Shown here: one piece after another, positions 15,075 through 22,880 of the stretch
How the letters are laid out: the number at the start of each line of letters is the position of its first letter
How positions within the stretch are numbered: the first letter of the stretch is position 1
Assembly: GCA_963612735.1 (NCBI GenBank)
Contig: CAVDWX010000021.1
Span: forward strand, 1 to 24,553
Direction: 5' to 3'
Source of the DNA: CAVDWX01 sp963612735
GTDB taxonomy: Bacteria > Bacillota_I > Bacilli_A > RFN20 > CAG-826
DNA length: 24,553 bases
Notes under the pieces: generated by a model
The model's input: only the letters and a program-made list of their open reading frames with translations
The model's database searches: none
Told to the model about the DNA's origin: nothing
Translations under genes and position numbers: made by a program

Positions 15075-15635
15075 ATCCAAGACAACAATTACGGGCCACG
15101 TAAGCCTAACAACCAAGTAAAAGAATTAGTTAACGAAAATGTTCGTTTTCCATCCGTTAGATTAATCGGACCAAATGGAGAGCAATTAGGCATCATGTCA
15201 TCTCGCGAAGCTCAATTAAAAGCGAATCAATATGAAATGGATTTATTCTGTGTTGCATCTGAAGCAAATCCACCGGTATGCAAAATATTAAATTACAGCA
15301 AATACCGTTATGAGCAACAAAAAAGAGCAAAAGAGTCTAAGAAAAATCAAGTACATATCGTCATTAAAGAAATTCAATTAACTCCACAAATAGGTCTTCA
15401 TGATATGGAAACAAAAGCTAAAGCAGCCACAAAGTTTCTCTTAGAAGGCAATAAGGTGAAAGTTGGTGTTAGATTCCGTGGACGTCAAATGGCCCACATC
15501 GAAGTTGGCCAAGATGTCATGGATAAATTCATTCAGATGGTGGATGAAGTCGCCGCTATTGAAAAACCCGCCTCCATGGATGGGAAATGGTTAGTGGCCG
15601 TCTTAGCGCCTAAAAAGAAAGTAGGAGGAAAATAA
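15075..15635 (+). CDS. infC: Translation initiation factor IF-3, probable AUC start
   Basis: IF3 binds the 30S subunit, prevents 50S joining and checks the start codon. The product is about 186 residues. The N-domain begins at NENVRFPSVRLIGPNGEQLGI, and the C-domain runs from IKEIQLTPQIGLHDMETK to VAVLAPKKK. The frame is open back to GTG 15024, but that codon lies inside the attenuator terminator stem. The ribosome-binding site AGGAG (15061-15065) points to codon ATC at 15075 (spacing 9 nt). In-frame TTG 15066 and ATA 15069 are too close. Rare start codons are a known feature of infC and let IF3 repress its own synthesis. About 12 polar residues (QDNNYGPRKPNN) precede the usual N-terminus. 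It is the first gene of infC-rpmI-rplT, with rpmI 2 nt downstream. Confidence 0.9.
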   Translation: MQDNNYGPRKPNNQVKELVNENVRFPSVRLIGPNGEQLGIMSSREAQLKANQYEMDLFCVASEANPPVCKILNYSKYRYEQQKRAKESKKNQVHIVIKEIQLTPQIGLHDMETKAKAATKFLLEGNKVKVGVRFRGRQMAHIEVGQDVMDKFIQMVDEVAAIEKPASMDGKWLVAVLAPKKKVGGK

Positions 15636-15637
15636 TT

Positions 15638-15832
15638 ATGCCAAAAATGAAAAGCAAAAGAGCTTTAATGAAACGTATTAAAGTGACCGGCACAGGCAAA
15701 GTCGTTAGACATCACGCCTATGTATCACATTTAGCCCCGCACAAAACAACTAAACAAAAGAGACATTTGATGAAATCAACCACTCTTCATAAGAGTGACT
15801 ACAAACGTATCAAATATCTCATTGTCAAGTAA
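15638..15832 (+). CDS. rpmI: 50S ribosomal protein L35
   Basis: 64 residues, very basic, with the L35 signature MPKMKSKRALMKRIKVTGTGKV, then HAYVSHL and TKQKRHL. It binds 23S rRNA in the large subunit. A ribosome-binding site (AGGAGG) overlaps the end of infC, and rplT follows 14 nt later, the standard gene order. Confidence 0.96.
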   Translation: MPKMKSKRALMKRIKVTGTGKVVRHHAYVSHLAPHKTTKQKRHLMKSTTLHKSDYKRIKYLIVK

Positions 15833-15846
15833 GGAGGTAACTAGGA

Positions 15847-16206
15847 ATGGCTAGAGTAAAAGGTGGCACTGTAACACGTGCTCGTCGTAAAAAAGTATTA
15901 AAAAGAGCTTCTGGTTACTTTGGAAGCAAACACTTGTTATTTAAAACCGCGAAAGAACAAGTCATGCACAGCTTACGCTATGCATATGTCTCACGTAGAG
16001 AAATTAAAAGAGACTACCGCAAATTATGGATTAAACGTATTAATGCGGCTTGCCATATGAATGATATTTCTTATTCTAAATTCATGTATGGCTTGAAAAA
16101 ATGTGGAATTACCATCAATCGTAAAATACTTTCTGAACTTGCAATTCACGATCCAAATGCATTCCAAGATTTAGTATTACAAGCTAAAAAACAAATTAAC
16201 AAATAA
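15847..16206 (+). CDS. rplT: 50S ribosomal protein L20
   Basis: 119 residues, starting MARVKGGTVTRARRKKVLK and containing YAYVSRREIKRDYRKLWIKRINAA, typical of L20. It is an early-assembly 23S rRNA-binding protein and the likely repressor acting on the leader at 14929-15049. The ribosome-binding site is AAGGAGG, just after the rpmI stop. Last gene of the operon, followed by a bidirectional terminator. Confidence 0.97.
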   Translation: MARVKGGTVTRARRKKVLKRASGYFGSKHLLFKTAKEQVMHSLRYAYVSRREIKRDYRKLWIKRINAACHMNDISYSKFMYGLKKCGITINRKILSELAIHDPNAFQDLVLQAKKQINK

Positions 16207-16220
16207 GAATAATTCATTAC

Positions 16221-16253
16221 AAAAAAGAGCTGAATTAATCAGTTCTTTTTTTA
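16221..16253. terminator. Bidirectional terminator between rplT and thiI
   Basis: GAGCTG (16227-16232), a 7-nt loop and CAGTTC (16240-16245, one G-U pair), flanked by A and T tracts on both sides. It can end both the rplT unit and the convergent ezrA-desulfurase-thiI unit, whose last stop codon is at 16254. Confidence 0.85.
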
Positions 16254-17441
16254 TTATAACAAATTAGAATCTTCCTTGTCTTCTTCAATGATTTTAACTT
16301 CTATATTATCGAGTGCTTCCTCAATTAAAGTTTCATAATCAAAAAGCGATTCAAAATGTTCTACTTCATCGAGATGTGGCATAGTTTTAGGAGCTTCAGG
16401 AGTGAAAATTGTACAGCAATCTTCATAAGGTCTAATCGAGATATCATAAGTATTAATCTTTTTAGAAATTCCAATAATATCTAATTTATCCATTGTTGCA
16501 CATGGTCGAATAATTGGAAAATTAGTGACCTTATTGATGACATTAATCGAATTTAAAGTTTGAGAAGCGACTTGACCAACACTCTCGCCATTTGATATTG
16601 CTAAGCATTTTCTTCTTTTAGCTAAGCCTTCCGCGAGACGATACATCATTCTTCGCATCAAAGTGATGCAATAACTTTCAGGAGCTTTATCATAGATAGC
16701 TTCTTGAATTTTGGTAAAAGGAATGATGTTTAATCTAATTTTTTCTTGGTAACGATTAAGTTTATTGCATAAATCTTCTAATTTATAAATAACGCCCATT
16801 TGAGTATAAGGTGGAGAAGCAAAATGAATGCATTCGATTAAAACTCCTCTTTTCATTAATAGATAAGCCGCGACTGGAGAATCAATTCCACCAGAAAGCA
16901 TGTGCATACATTTACCACCTACGCCAAGAGGATATCCTCCCGCTCCTAGATATGTTTTAGTATATATATAGGCTGCTTCAAATCTAACTTCGATATTAAG
17001 CATGATATCCGGATTATGAACATCCACTTTTAAAGAAGTATTTTTTAAAATAAAAGGGGCGACAAGACGAGTAATTTCTTCGCTATTAAAAGAGAAATTC
17101 TTATCGCTTCTTTTGACTTTAACTTTAAAAGTGGTTCCCTTTTCTTGCTTGATGAGTTCTAAAGCTTTTTCTTTGATAATATCAATATCCTTTTCACATT
17201 TATAAACTAGAGATAAAGCATATATTCCTGATACATCTTGAAGACGAGTAATGACATCTTTTTCATTTTCATCATTTAATAAAATATAGATATGGTCATA
17301 TCTTAAATCAAATTCTAATGAGGGAAAATCTTTTAAAGCATGTTTGATGTTTTTAAAAAGAGTGTTGATGAAATTTTTTTTATTTTTTCCTTTTGTGGAG
17401 AGTTCACCAAATCTCACCATGATGTGATCATATTTAATCAT
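16254..17441 (-). CDS. thiI: tRNA 4-thiouridine synthase ThiI (no rhodanese domain)
   Basis: 395-residue ThiI, which adenylates U8 of tRNA and transfers sulfur to make 4-thiouridine (s4U), a UV sensor and stability modification. The N-terminal ferredoxin-like and THUMP domains cover about residues 1-165 (MVRFGELSTKGKNKKNFI, YIYTKTYLGAGGYP). The PP-loop SGGIDSP is at 183-189. PYEDCCTIFTPEAP (C342, C343) is typical. The rhodanese domain of E. coli ThiI is missing, as in Bacillus, so sulfur probably comes directly from the desulfurase encoded next to it. The start codon overlaps the desulfurase stop (ATGA, 4 bp). Confidence 0.95.
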   Translation of the reverse strand: MIKYDHIMVRFGELSTKGKNKKNFINTLFKNIKHALKDFPSLEFDLRYDHIYILLNDENEKDVITRLQDVSGIYALSLVYKCEKDIDIIKEKALELIKQEKGTTFKVKVKRSDKNFSFNSEEITRLVAPFILKNTSLKVDVHNPDIMLNIEVRFEAAYIYTKTYLGAGGYPLGVGGKCMHMLSGGIDSPVAAYLLMKRGVLIECIHFASPPYTQMGVIYKLEDLCNKLNRYQEKIRLNIIPFTKIQEAIYDKAPESYCITLMRRMMYRLAEGLAKRRKCLAISNGESVGQVASQTLNSINVINKVTNFPIIRPCATMDKLDIIGISKKINTYDISIRPYEDCCTIFTPEAPKTMPHLDEVEHFESLFDYETLIEEALDNIEVKIIEEDKEDSNLL

Positions 17442-18592
17442 TTGTTTTTGAGTCCTTTTATTAATTTATCTAAACCTGAAATAAGAGCGTCGACATCTTT
17501 TAATGTATTTAAAGAGGAAAAAGAAACCCGAATGGTATTGCTATAAATAAGCGGGTCATTATTCATTTGTTTAACAACATAAGAAATTGTTTCATTTCTA
17601 GCGTGACACGCTGAAGTTGAAGAGACCATTATTCCCATATTAGAAAGTCCCTCCACGACCACTGAAGCTTTTTTACTAAGAAGAGAAAAATTTAAGATAT
17701 AGGGATTGGCAAATCCTACTGTATTGATATGATATAAATCTTGATGTTCATGTAAATAAGTATATAATTCCATGAATAAATTATTGACTACATCAAAATT
17801 TTTAATTTGTTTTTCTTTTATTAAACGCGCAGCTTTAATTAATGAAATAATGCCTGGAACATCAAGAGTTCCACTTCTTAAATTATTTTGTTGACCTCCA
17901 CCAGAAAGTAAAGGGAGTAAGTCAATATTTTTCTTTTTAACTAAGGCACCAGTTCCTTTTAATCCGTGTATTTTATGTGAAGAAATAGTAAACATATCGA
18001 TTTCTTTATAATTAATATTAATTTTGCCAAAAGCTTGAACAGCATCGACGTGAAAAACAATTTTTGGATAGTTTGATAATAATTTAGCAATTAAATGAAT
18101 AGGTTCAACTGTCCCTACTTCATTATTAACTCCCATGATGGACACTAAGATGGTATCTTTACGAATTGCATTTTTAATCTTATCAACACTAATTTGGCCA
18201 TCGCTAGATACTGGAATATAGGTGACATCAAAGTTAAATTCATCGTGCAATTGTTTAAAAGTTTCCAATATCGAGGCATGTTCAATACTGCTTGTGATGA
18301 TGTGATTACCTCTTTTTTTATTTTTCAAACAATAACCTTTAATAGCAAGATTATTGGCTTCAGTAGCCCCACTTGTATAAATAATTTCGTAATTAGAATC
18401 TAGATTAAGTATTTTTAAAAATAGTTCATTTCCCTTTTGAAGAATTCTTTTACTCTCTTCTCCTAAATAATGAATGCTTGAAGCGTTACCAAAATAAGAT
18501 TTATTTACCTCATTATAAGTAGATAAAACATCAGGATCAACAAGCGTTGTTGAAGCATTATCTAAATAGATGATTTTAGAAGGATTGGCCAT
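17438..18592 (-). CDS. Cysteine desulfurase (NifS/IscS family), ThiI partner
   Basis: 384-residue PLP enzyme that converts cysteine to alanine and carries the sulfur as a persulfide. PLP-site residues are visible: EHASIL (H105), HVDAVQAFG (D183) and SSHKIHG (Schiff-base K207). The active-site Cys is C329 in SSTSACHARNE, with a short loop. Gene order ezrA-desulfurase-thiI equals that of B. subtilis ezrA-nifZ-thiI, where NifZ is the dedicated sulfur donor of ThiI; that role is inferred here. No scaffold (IscU/SufU) gene is nearby, which argues against a general Fe-S cluster role. It overlaps ezrA by 17 bp and has an AGAAGGAAA site within the ezrA end. The gene ends in TGA. Confidence 0.93.
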   Translation of the reverse strand: MANPSKIIYLDNASTTLVDPDVLSTYNEVNKSYFGNASSIHYLGEESKRILQKGNELFLKILNLDSNYEIIYTSGATEANNLAIKGYCLKNKKRGNHIITSSIEHASILETFKQLHDEFNFDVTYIPVSSDGQISVDKIKNAIRKDTILVSIMGVNNEVGTVEPIHLIAKLLSNYPKIVFHVDAVQAFGKININYKEIDMFTISSHKIHGLKGTGALVKKKNIDLLPLLSGGGQQNNLRSGTLDVPGIISLIKAARLIKEKQIKNFDVVNNLFMELYTYLHEHQDLYHINTVGFANPYILNFSLLSKKASVVVEGLSNMGIMVSSTSACHARNETISYVVKQMNNDPLIYSNTIRVSFSSLNTLKDVDALISGLDKLIKGLKNK

Positions 18593-20285
18593 TATTATTT
18601 CCTTCTATATGATTTCTAGAAAATAAAGCGGAAGCATCGTGATAAACTTTACCGAATTCCCCTTTGAAGAAATTTTCTTCAAGTTGTAATAATGAATGTT
18701 GAACATCATTAGTGTGCTGTCTATCTCGATTAGCGTAAACAATCGCGGATTCAGCAAGTTGAGCTTCTCTTTCCTTATTCTCAACTTCGTCAAATAAAGA
18801 ATTAGCTAAACTCTTTAAGGTTTCAACTTTTTCATTAATGCTATCGACATCAATTGGTTGAATCTTAACATTCTCATCGATATCATCTAATAATTCATAT
18901 ACTTCATTGATCCGTTCTTTATAACAATTAGAAAAGGACTCCACAGCCACATTTCTTAAAATTAATTCAATATATTTAGCGCGGTAATAATAAACGAAAA
19001 CCATGTTATATGCTTCTTCACAGCTCGATCTTAAATTCTCTAAGAAGGCTTGGAAATTGTTAAGTCCATCATAAGCAACTTTATAATCGTTTTCTAAATC
19101 TTCTAATATTTTTCTTAATGCAGAGAATGGCTGACGTGTAGCACTATGAATAAAGCCATCTAATGTGCGTTTAGAAGTTCCCACTTTATCGATATCTTCA
19201 TGGAGTTTATCAATGAAATCATTTTGTTCATTTTTGATAGCGTACACTTCTTTAATTTTCGGCAAGATGTTACAAATCTTAATGAATTGCTTTTCAAGTA
19301 AAATAACTTCTTTATAGACTTTATCAACATTTTCTTCAAAAAAGGTTTTATCTTCCTTTTCTTGATATAAAATAGTTCTCACCTCTTCGATTTCAGATTG
19401 GATCTTATCTAAGTCTTTCCCTAAATGGGCAACATCCAAATTGATTAATTTAGTTTTAATATCTTTAAGTCGTGTATTCCAATCATTAACTCTATTTTTA
19501 AAACCAATGTGATAAAGAGGAACTCCTTCTTTTTCAATATTTAAACACTCCTCATTTAAATCATTGATTTTCTCTGGGATGACAGATTCCACTAAGGAAC
19601 AAAGATTAGGAAGAATATGTAAACAATCATCGACAGCACTGATGACTTTACTAATAGTTGGAACCAAAGCTTCCGCTTCATCATATTTAGCGCTATCGAC
19701 ATCATTATCATATTCGAGAAAATAGTCATTTAATTTATCAAAAATACGGCTAATAGAAGAAGAAACAATTTCTAAATCATTAGAATTATTCAAATAATTT
19801 TGTTTCACACGTCGGTATTCTTCTTTGAGGTGAAGAATAACTTGACGAGAATTTTCTTCAAGTTTGATGATTTCGTATAAATCCTTATCTAAAGCGTTGA
19901 CACTATTTTCAAATATTTGAATAGCTTTTTTAGCGTCCGCTATCGAAGCTTTAATATTCTTATACTGTGAATTAGAGAGCATCGATGTTAAATTTTTAAT
20001 GATTGTTTCAGCGTATTTACCATCAATTTCAAAAATATCTTTGAAACGTTTTTGAAACAATTCATATTTTTCTAAATAGAGCAAATTAGTGTGCGAAATG
20101 ATTTCTAGTCGATGAATATATTGTGAATCTTGACCCACGAGTAAAGCATTGAGATAGGCGAATTTTCTTTCAAGTTCCTTCACTTGTCTTTTATAGCGAT
20201 TCTTCGAGAAGATAAATTTAAAGAGTACAAAAAATAAAACTCCTAGAAGAACAACGATGCCAACAATTAAAAAAATAAGTCCCAT
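18576..20285 (-). CDS. ezrA: Septation ring formation regulator EzrA
   Basis: 569-residue membrane-anchored coiled-coil protein, close to B. subtilis EzrA (562). EzrA binds FtsZ, restrains Z-ring assembly and helps coordinate septal wall synthesis. One N-terminal transmembrane helix (MGLIFLIVGIVVLLGVLFFV) is followed by a basic stretch (KNRYKRQ). A long, mostly helical cytoplasmic region of spectrin-like repeats ends in ENFFKGEFGKVYHDA, matching the EzrA C-terminal pattern. The start was placed at 20285: its AAGGA site is well spaced and the protein then begins with the helix, as EzrA does. The ATG at 20321 (12 more residues, AGGGTG site) is possible. The EzrA call rests on topology, length, end pattern and gene order, as coiled-coil sequence is weakly diagnostic. 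Confidence 0.8.
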   Translation of the reverse strand: MGLIFLIVGIVVLLGVLFFVLFKFIFSKNRYKRQVKELERKFAYLNALLVGQDSQYIHRLEIISHTNLLYLEKYELFQKRFKDIFEIDGKYAETIIKNLTSMLSNSQYKNIKASIADAKKAIQIFENSVNALDKDLYEIIKLEENSRQVILHLKEEYRRVKQNYLNNSNDLEIVSSSISRIFDKLNDYFLEYDNDVDSAKYDEAEALVPTISKVISAVDDCLHILPNLCSLVESVIPEKINDLNEECLNIEKEGVPLYHIGFKNRVNDWNTRLKDIKTKLINLDVAHLGKDLDKIQSEIEEVRTILYQEKEDKTFFEENVDKVYKEVILLEKQFIKICNILPKIKEVYAIKNEQNDFIDKLHEDIDKVGTSKRTLDGFIHSATRQPFSALRKILEDLENDYKVAYDGLNNFQAFLENLRSSCEEAYNMVFVYYYRAKYIELILRNVAVESFSNCYKERINEVYELLDDIDENVKIQPIDVDSINEKVETLKSLANSLFDEVENKEREAQLAESAIVYANRDRQHTNDVQHSLLQLEENFFKGEFGKVYHDASALFSRNHIEGNNNGQSF

Positions 20286-20381
20286 CGTTTTTCCTTTTTC
20301 ACTTGCCACTAATATATTCATAAAATCACCCTATTCTTTTAAAATTAAATCACGCAATTTGACTTGCTGATACTCAATATT

Positions 20382-20410
20382 ATTTTATCGAGAACAAATA
20401 TAAATATGAA
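20382..20410 (-). promoter_or_regulatory. Candidate ezrA-desulfurase-thiI promoter
   Basis: On the minus strand, TTCATA (20405-20410) and TAAAAT (20382-20387) are separated by 17 bp. The start would be near 20375, about 90 nt before the ezrA ATG. In this AT-rich gap chance matches are likely. Confidence 0.35.
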
Positions 20411-20491
20411 TATTTATTTCTACATATAACTAACATTTTTAATTGATTGAGTGAATTTAAGTAAATTACAAGAGAAAATGAGATAAAAGCA

Positions 20492-20521
20492 TTGACAGGC
20501 ATTAAACTTTTCTTATATATT
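20492..20521 (+). promoter_or_regulatory. Predicted rpsD promoter
   Basis: A consensus -35 TTGACA (20492-20497) is followed by TATATA (20514-20519, spacer 16) or TATATT (20516-20521, spacer 18). The start would be near 20527, giving a 160-nt leader. Confidence 0.7.
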
Positions 20522-20526
20522 GATAA

Positions 20527-20668
20527 CTGCATGTAATGCAGCATGTGAATACAGCTCGACCGACGTTTGATAAATATCAAAAGAAGTAACCGAAGCTACA
20601 AGGCGAAATAAAGATCAAACACCCGGAGTTAGGAATTCACACCTATTCATTATTTTGCGAAAAAATAA
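20527..20668 (+). promoter_or_regulatory. Structured rpsD leader, probable S4 autoregulatory RNA
   Basis: Three nested elements are seen. A 5' hairpin CTGCAT-GTA-ATGCAG (20527-20541) begins at the predicted transcript start. A long-range stem pairs TGTGAAT (20544-20550) with ATTCACA (20635-20641). Inside it, GTTTGAT (20564-20570) pairs with ATCAAAC (20614-20620), or alternatively with ATCAAA near 20575-20580. A final TTATTTT / AAAATAA hairpin (about 20650-20668) stands just before the ribosome-binding site. No terminator is present, so control would be translational. In Bacilli, S4 is known to repress rpsD through its leader; equivalence here is inference. Confidence 0.6.
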
Positions 20669-20688
20669 AGGAAAGGAAGGATATATCA

Positions 20689-21294
20689 ATGAGATATACA
20701 GGATCAGATTGGAAAAGAAGCCGTCGTCTTGGTTTTTCAACGCTTGAAACCCAAAAAGAATTATCGAAACGTCCATATGGCCCAGGTCAACATGGCAATA
20801 CTCGTAAGAAAAAGAATTCTGAATACGGAAAACAATTAATTGAAAAACAAAAATTAAGACAAATGTATGGCGTCAACGAAAGACAATTCCGTCGTTTATT
20901 CATGATTGCTCTCGCTAGTAAAGAAGTTACTGGTGTCGCTTTTATGAAACTTCTTGAAAGCCGTTTAGACAATCTCGTTTACCGTATGGGATTCGCCCGT
21001 ACTCGTAAAGGAGCTCGTCAATTAGTCAACCACGGTCATATCGAAGTCAACGGCAAAAAAGTCGACATCGCTTCCGCTATTTGTAAAGTTGGCGATAAAA
21101 TTGCCATTCGTGAAAATAGCCGCAACTTGAAAGTGGTTAAAGAATCTCTCGATAGTGTCGGTTCAATTGTTGGCTGGGTCACAGTCGATGCTGAAAAGCT
21201 CGAAGGTACCTATGTTAGAGAAGTGAACCGCGATGAACTACCAAAAGATATCAATGAATCACAAATCGTTGAATACTACAACCGTAAGCTCTAA
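20689..21294 (+). CDS. rpsD: 30S ribosomal protein S4
   Basis: 201-residue primary 16S rRNA-binding protein of the small subunit. It starts MRYTGSDWKRSRRLGFS and has PYGPGQHG, then the S4 RNA-binding fold (LESRLDNLVYRMGFARTRKGARQLVNHGHIEVNG). The N-terminal zinc-binding cysteines of the C+ form are absent, as in many Firmicutes. The ribosome-binding site is AAGGAAGG (20673-20680). It is a single-gene unit with its own leader and terminator. Adjacency to tyrS and ezrA follows B. subtilis. Confidence 0.97.
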   Translation: MRYTGSDWKRSRRLGFSTLETQKELSKRPYGPGQHGNTRKKKNSEYGKQLIEKQKLRQMYGVNERQFRRLFMIALASKEVTGVAFMKLLESRLDNLVYRMGFARTRKGARQLVNHGHIEVNGKKVDIASAICKVGDKIAIRENSRNLKVVKESLDSVGSIVGWVTVDAEKLEGTYVREVNRDELPKDINESQIVEYYNRKL

Positions 21295-21303
21295 TCAAAA
21301 AAA

Positions 21304-21342
21304 CAAAAAAAGAATTTCCCACCTCAAAAGTGGGATTTTTTT
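21304..21342 (+). terminator. Intrinsic terminator after rpsD
   Basis: TCCCAC (21317-21322), a 7-nt loop and GTGGGA (21330-21335), followed by seven T's. Confidence 0.88.
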
Positions 21343-21368
21343 ACTTTAAAAAATAAAGTATCTATGAT
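21340..21368 (+). promoter_or_regulatory. Predicted tyrS promoter
   Basis: TTTACT (21340-21345), a 17-bp spacer and TATGAT (21363-21368). The start near 21375 matches the 5' side of the T-box leader. The -35 overlaps the T-tract of the rpsD terminator. Confidence 0.5.
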
Positions 21369-21374
21369 ACATTT

Positions 21375-21619
21375 TAAATAAGGCGAAGAAAGAAAGAAGT
21401 AATTATAAGCCTCCACTATTAAGAGAAAAGTCGGTTGGTGCAAGACTATAGTGACTGATAATGAATACATTCTGGAGCTGCTTCCTGAAATAATAGTAGG
21501 GATAGACGTGAGTCCTGACGAGATAGGGAGTTGTCAATTGACACACTAAGGGATTATTTGTGAGAATAATCTAAACTGAGGTGGTACCACGATCATTCGT
21601 CCTCAAAAAGGACTTTTTT
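21375..21619 (+). promoter_or_regulatory. Tyrosine T-box riboswitch
   Basis: This leader senses uncharged tRNA. It has the conserved T-box UGAGGUGGUACCACG (21577-21591), followed by a terminator hairpin GTCCT (21599-21603) / AGGAC (21609-21613) with six T's. A Stem I region carries a UAC tyrosine codon (21466-21468) in GAAUACA, the likely specifier. The variable base in UGGU is U, which can pair with the A discriminator of tRNA-Tyr. Uncharged tRNA-Tyr would stabilise the antiterminator and allow tyrS transcription. Confidence 0.93.
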
Positions 21620-21636
21620 ATTATTCGAGGTGAATT

Positions 21637-22845
21637 ATGAAAATATATGAAGAATTAAAAGAAAGAGGTTTGATTGCCCAAGTAACAGATGAAGAAGAAA
21701 TTAGAAATCTCATCAATAATGGAGGAGCGCGCTTTTATATCGGATTTGACCCAACTGCTGATTCGTTACACGTCGGTCACTTTATGGCACTCGTCCTCAT
21801 GAAAAGACTCCAATTAGCGGGGAATAAGCCAATCGTTCTTTTAGGTGGCGGAACCGGATGTATCGGTGACCCTTCAGGAAGAAATGATATGCGCCAAATG
21901 ATGAATAAAGATGTCATCGAGCATAATATCGAATGCTTTAAAAAACAAATATCGCGTTTTATTGAATTTAACAATGATAAAGCTTTAGCCTTAAATAATG
22001 CTAGTTGGCTTACTAATTTAAATTACATCGACTTTTTAAGAGATGTTGGTCCATGCTTTTCAGTCAATAATATGCTCCGTGCGGAATGTTATAAGCAAAG
22101 AATGGAAAGAGGTTTATCTTTCTTTGAATTTAATTATATGATAATGCAAGCTTATGACTTTTATTATTTAAATCAACATTATGGCTGCAATATGCAATTC
22201 GGTGGAGATGACCAATGGTCAAATATGCTTGCTGGTACCGAATTAATTCGTAAAAAAACTGGAAAAGACGCCTATGCCTTAACTATTACTCTATTATTAA
22301 ATAAAGATGGAAAGAAAATGGGCAAAACCTCCTCAGGAGCAATTTGGCTAGATCCAAATAAAACTAGTCCATTTGATTTCTATCAATACTGGCGAAATAT
22401 CGATGATGAAGATGTCATTAAATGTATGAAGCTCATCACGTTTATCTCATTAGATAAGATTAAAGAATATGAAGCTTATCCAAGAGAACGGATTAATGAA
22501 TTAAAAGAAATCTTAGCCTATTCCCTAACGGAAATGGTACACGGAAAAGAGGAAGCTGATAAAGCACTTCAAGCCGCTAAAAACTTATTTTCTGGTCAAG
22601 GAAATGATGATAATATGCCTCATATCAAATTAGAAATAAATGCTGATACTGCACTTGTCGATATCTTAATTCTTACAAAACTTTGTTCATCTAAAGGAGA
22701 AGCGCGACGACTCATTGAACAAGGCGGAGTAAGTATCGACGCTCAAAAGGTAAACGACATTAATTCAGTGATAACATTGTCAAAATTAAAAGAAGGCACC
22801 ATCATTAAAAAAGGTAAAAAAGTCTTTATCAAAGTTAGTGCTTAA
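21637..22845 (+). CDS. tyrS: Tyrosyl-tRNA synthetase
   Basis: 402-residue class I synthetase charging tRNA-Tyr. The HIGH motif is HVGH (45-48) within DSLHVGHFM, and the KMSKS motif is KMGKT (227-231). Tyrosine-pocket elements include GFDPTADS and QAYDFYYLNQHYG, and MQFGGDDQWSN is typical of the family. A C-terminal S4-like domain (GEARRLIEQGGVSID) contacts the tRNA. The ribosome-binding site GAGGTG precedes the ATG at 21637. Expression is controlled by the T-box upstream, whose UAC specifier agrees with the enzyme. Confidence 0.97.
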   Translation: MKIYEELKERGLIAQVTDEEEIRNLINNGGARFYIGFDPTADSLHVGHFMALVLMKRLQLAGNKPIVLLGGGTGCIGDPSGRNDMRQMMNKDVIEHNIECFKKQISRFIEFNNDKALALNNASWLTNLNYIDFLRDVGPCFSVNNMLRAECYKQRMERGLSFFEFNYMIMQAYDFYYLNQHYGCNMQFGGDDQWSNMLAGTELIRKKTGKDAYALTITLLLNKDGKKMGKTSSGAIWLDPNKTSPFDFYQYWRNIDDEDVIKCMKLITFISLDKIKEYEAYPRERINELKEILAYSLTEMVHGKEEADKALQAAKNLFSGQGNDDNMPHIKLEINADTALVDILILTKLCSSKGEARRLIEQGGVSIDAQKVNDINSVITLSKLKEGTIIKKGKKVFIKVSA

Positions 22846-22849
22846 AAAA

Positions 22850-22880
22850 TATTAAGGGTGATTAAAATTCCACCCTTTTT
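22850..22880. terminator. Bidirectional terminator between tyrS and the NAPRT gene
   Basis: AAGGGTG (22854-22860) and CACCCTT (22871-22877) around a 10-nt loop, with T-tracts on both strands. The hairpin includes the last codons and stop of the convergent gene (stop at 22862-22864). Confidence 0.8.

Noticed and set aside
20380..20580. 66-residue minus-strand frame in the ezrA-rpsD gap
   Set aside because: It runs antisense through the rpsD promoter and leader and has no ribosome-binding site or recognisable similarity.
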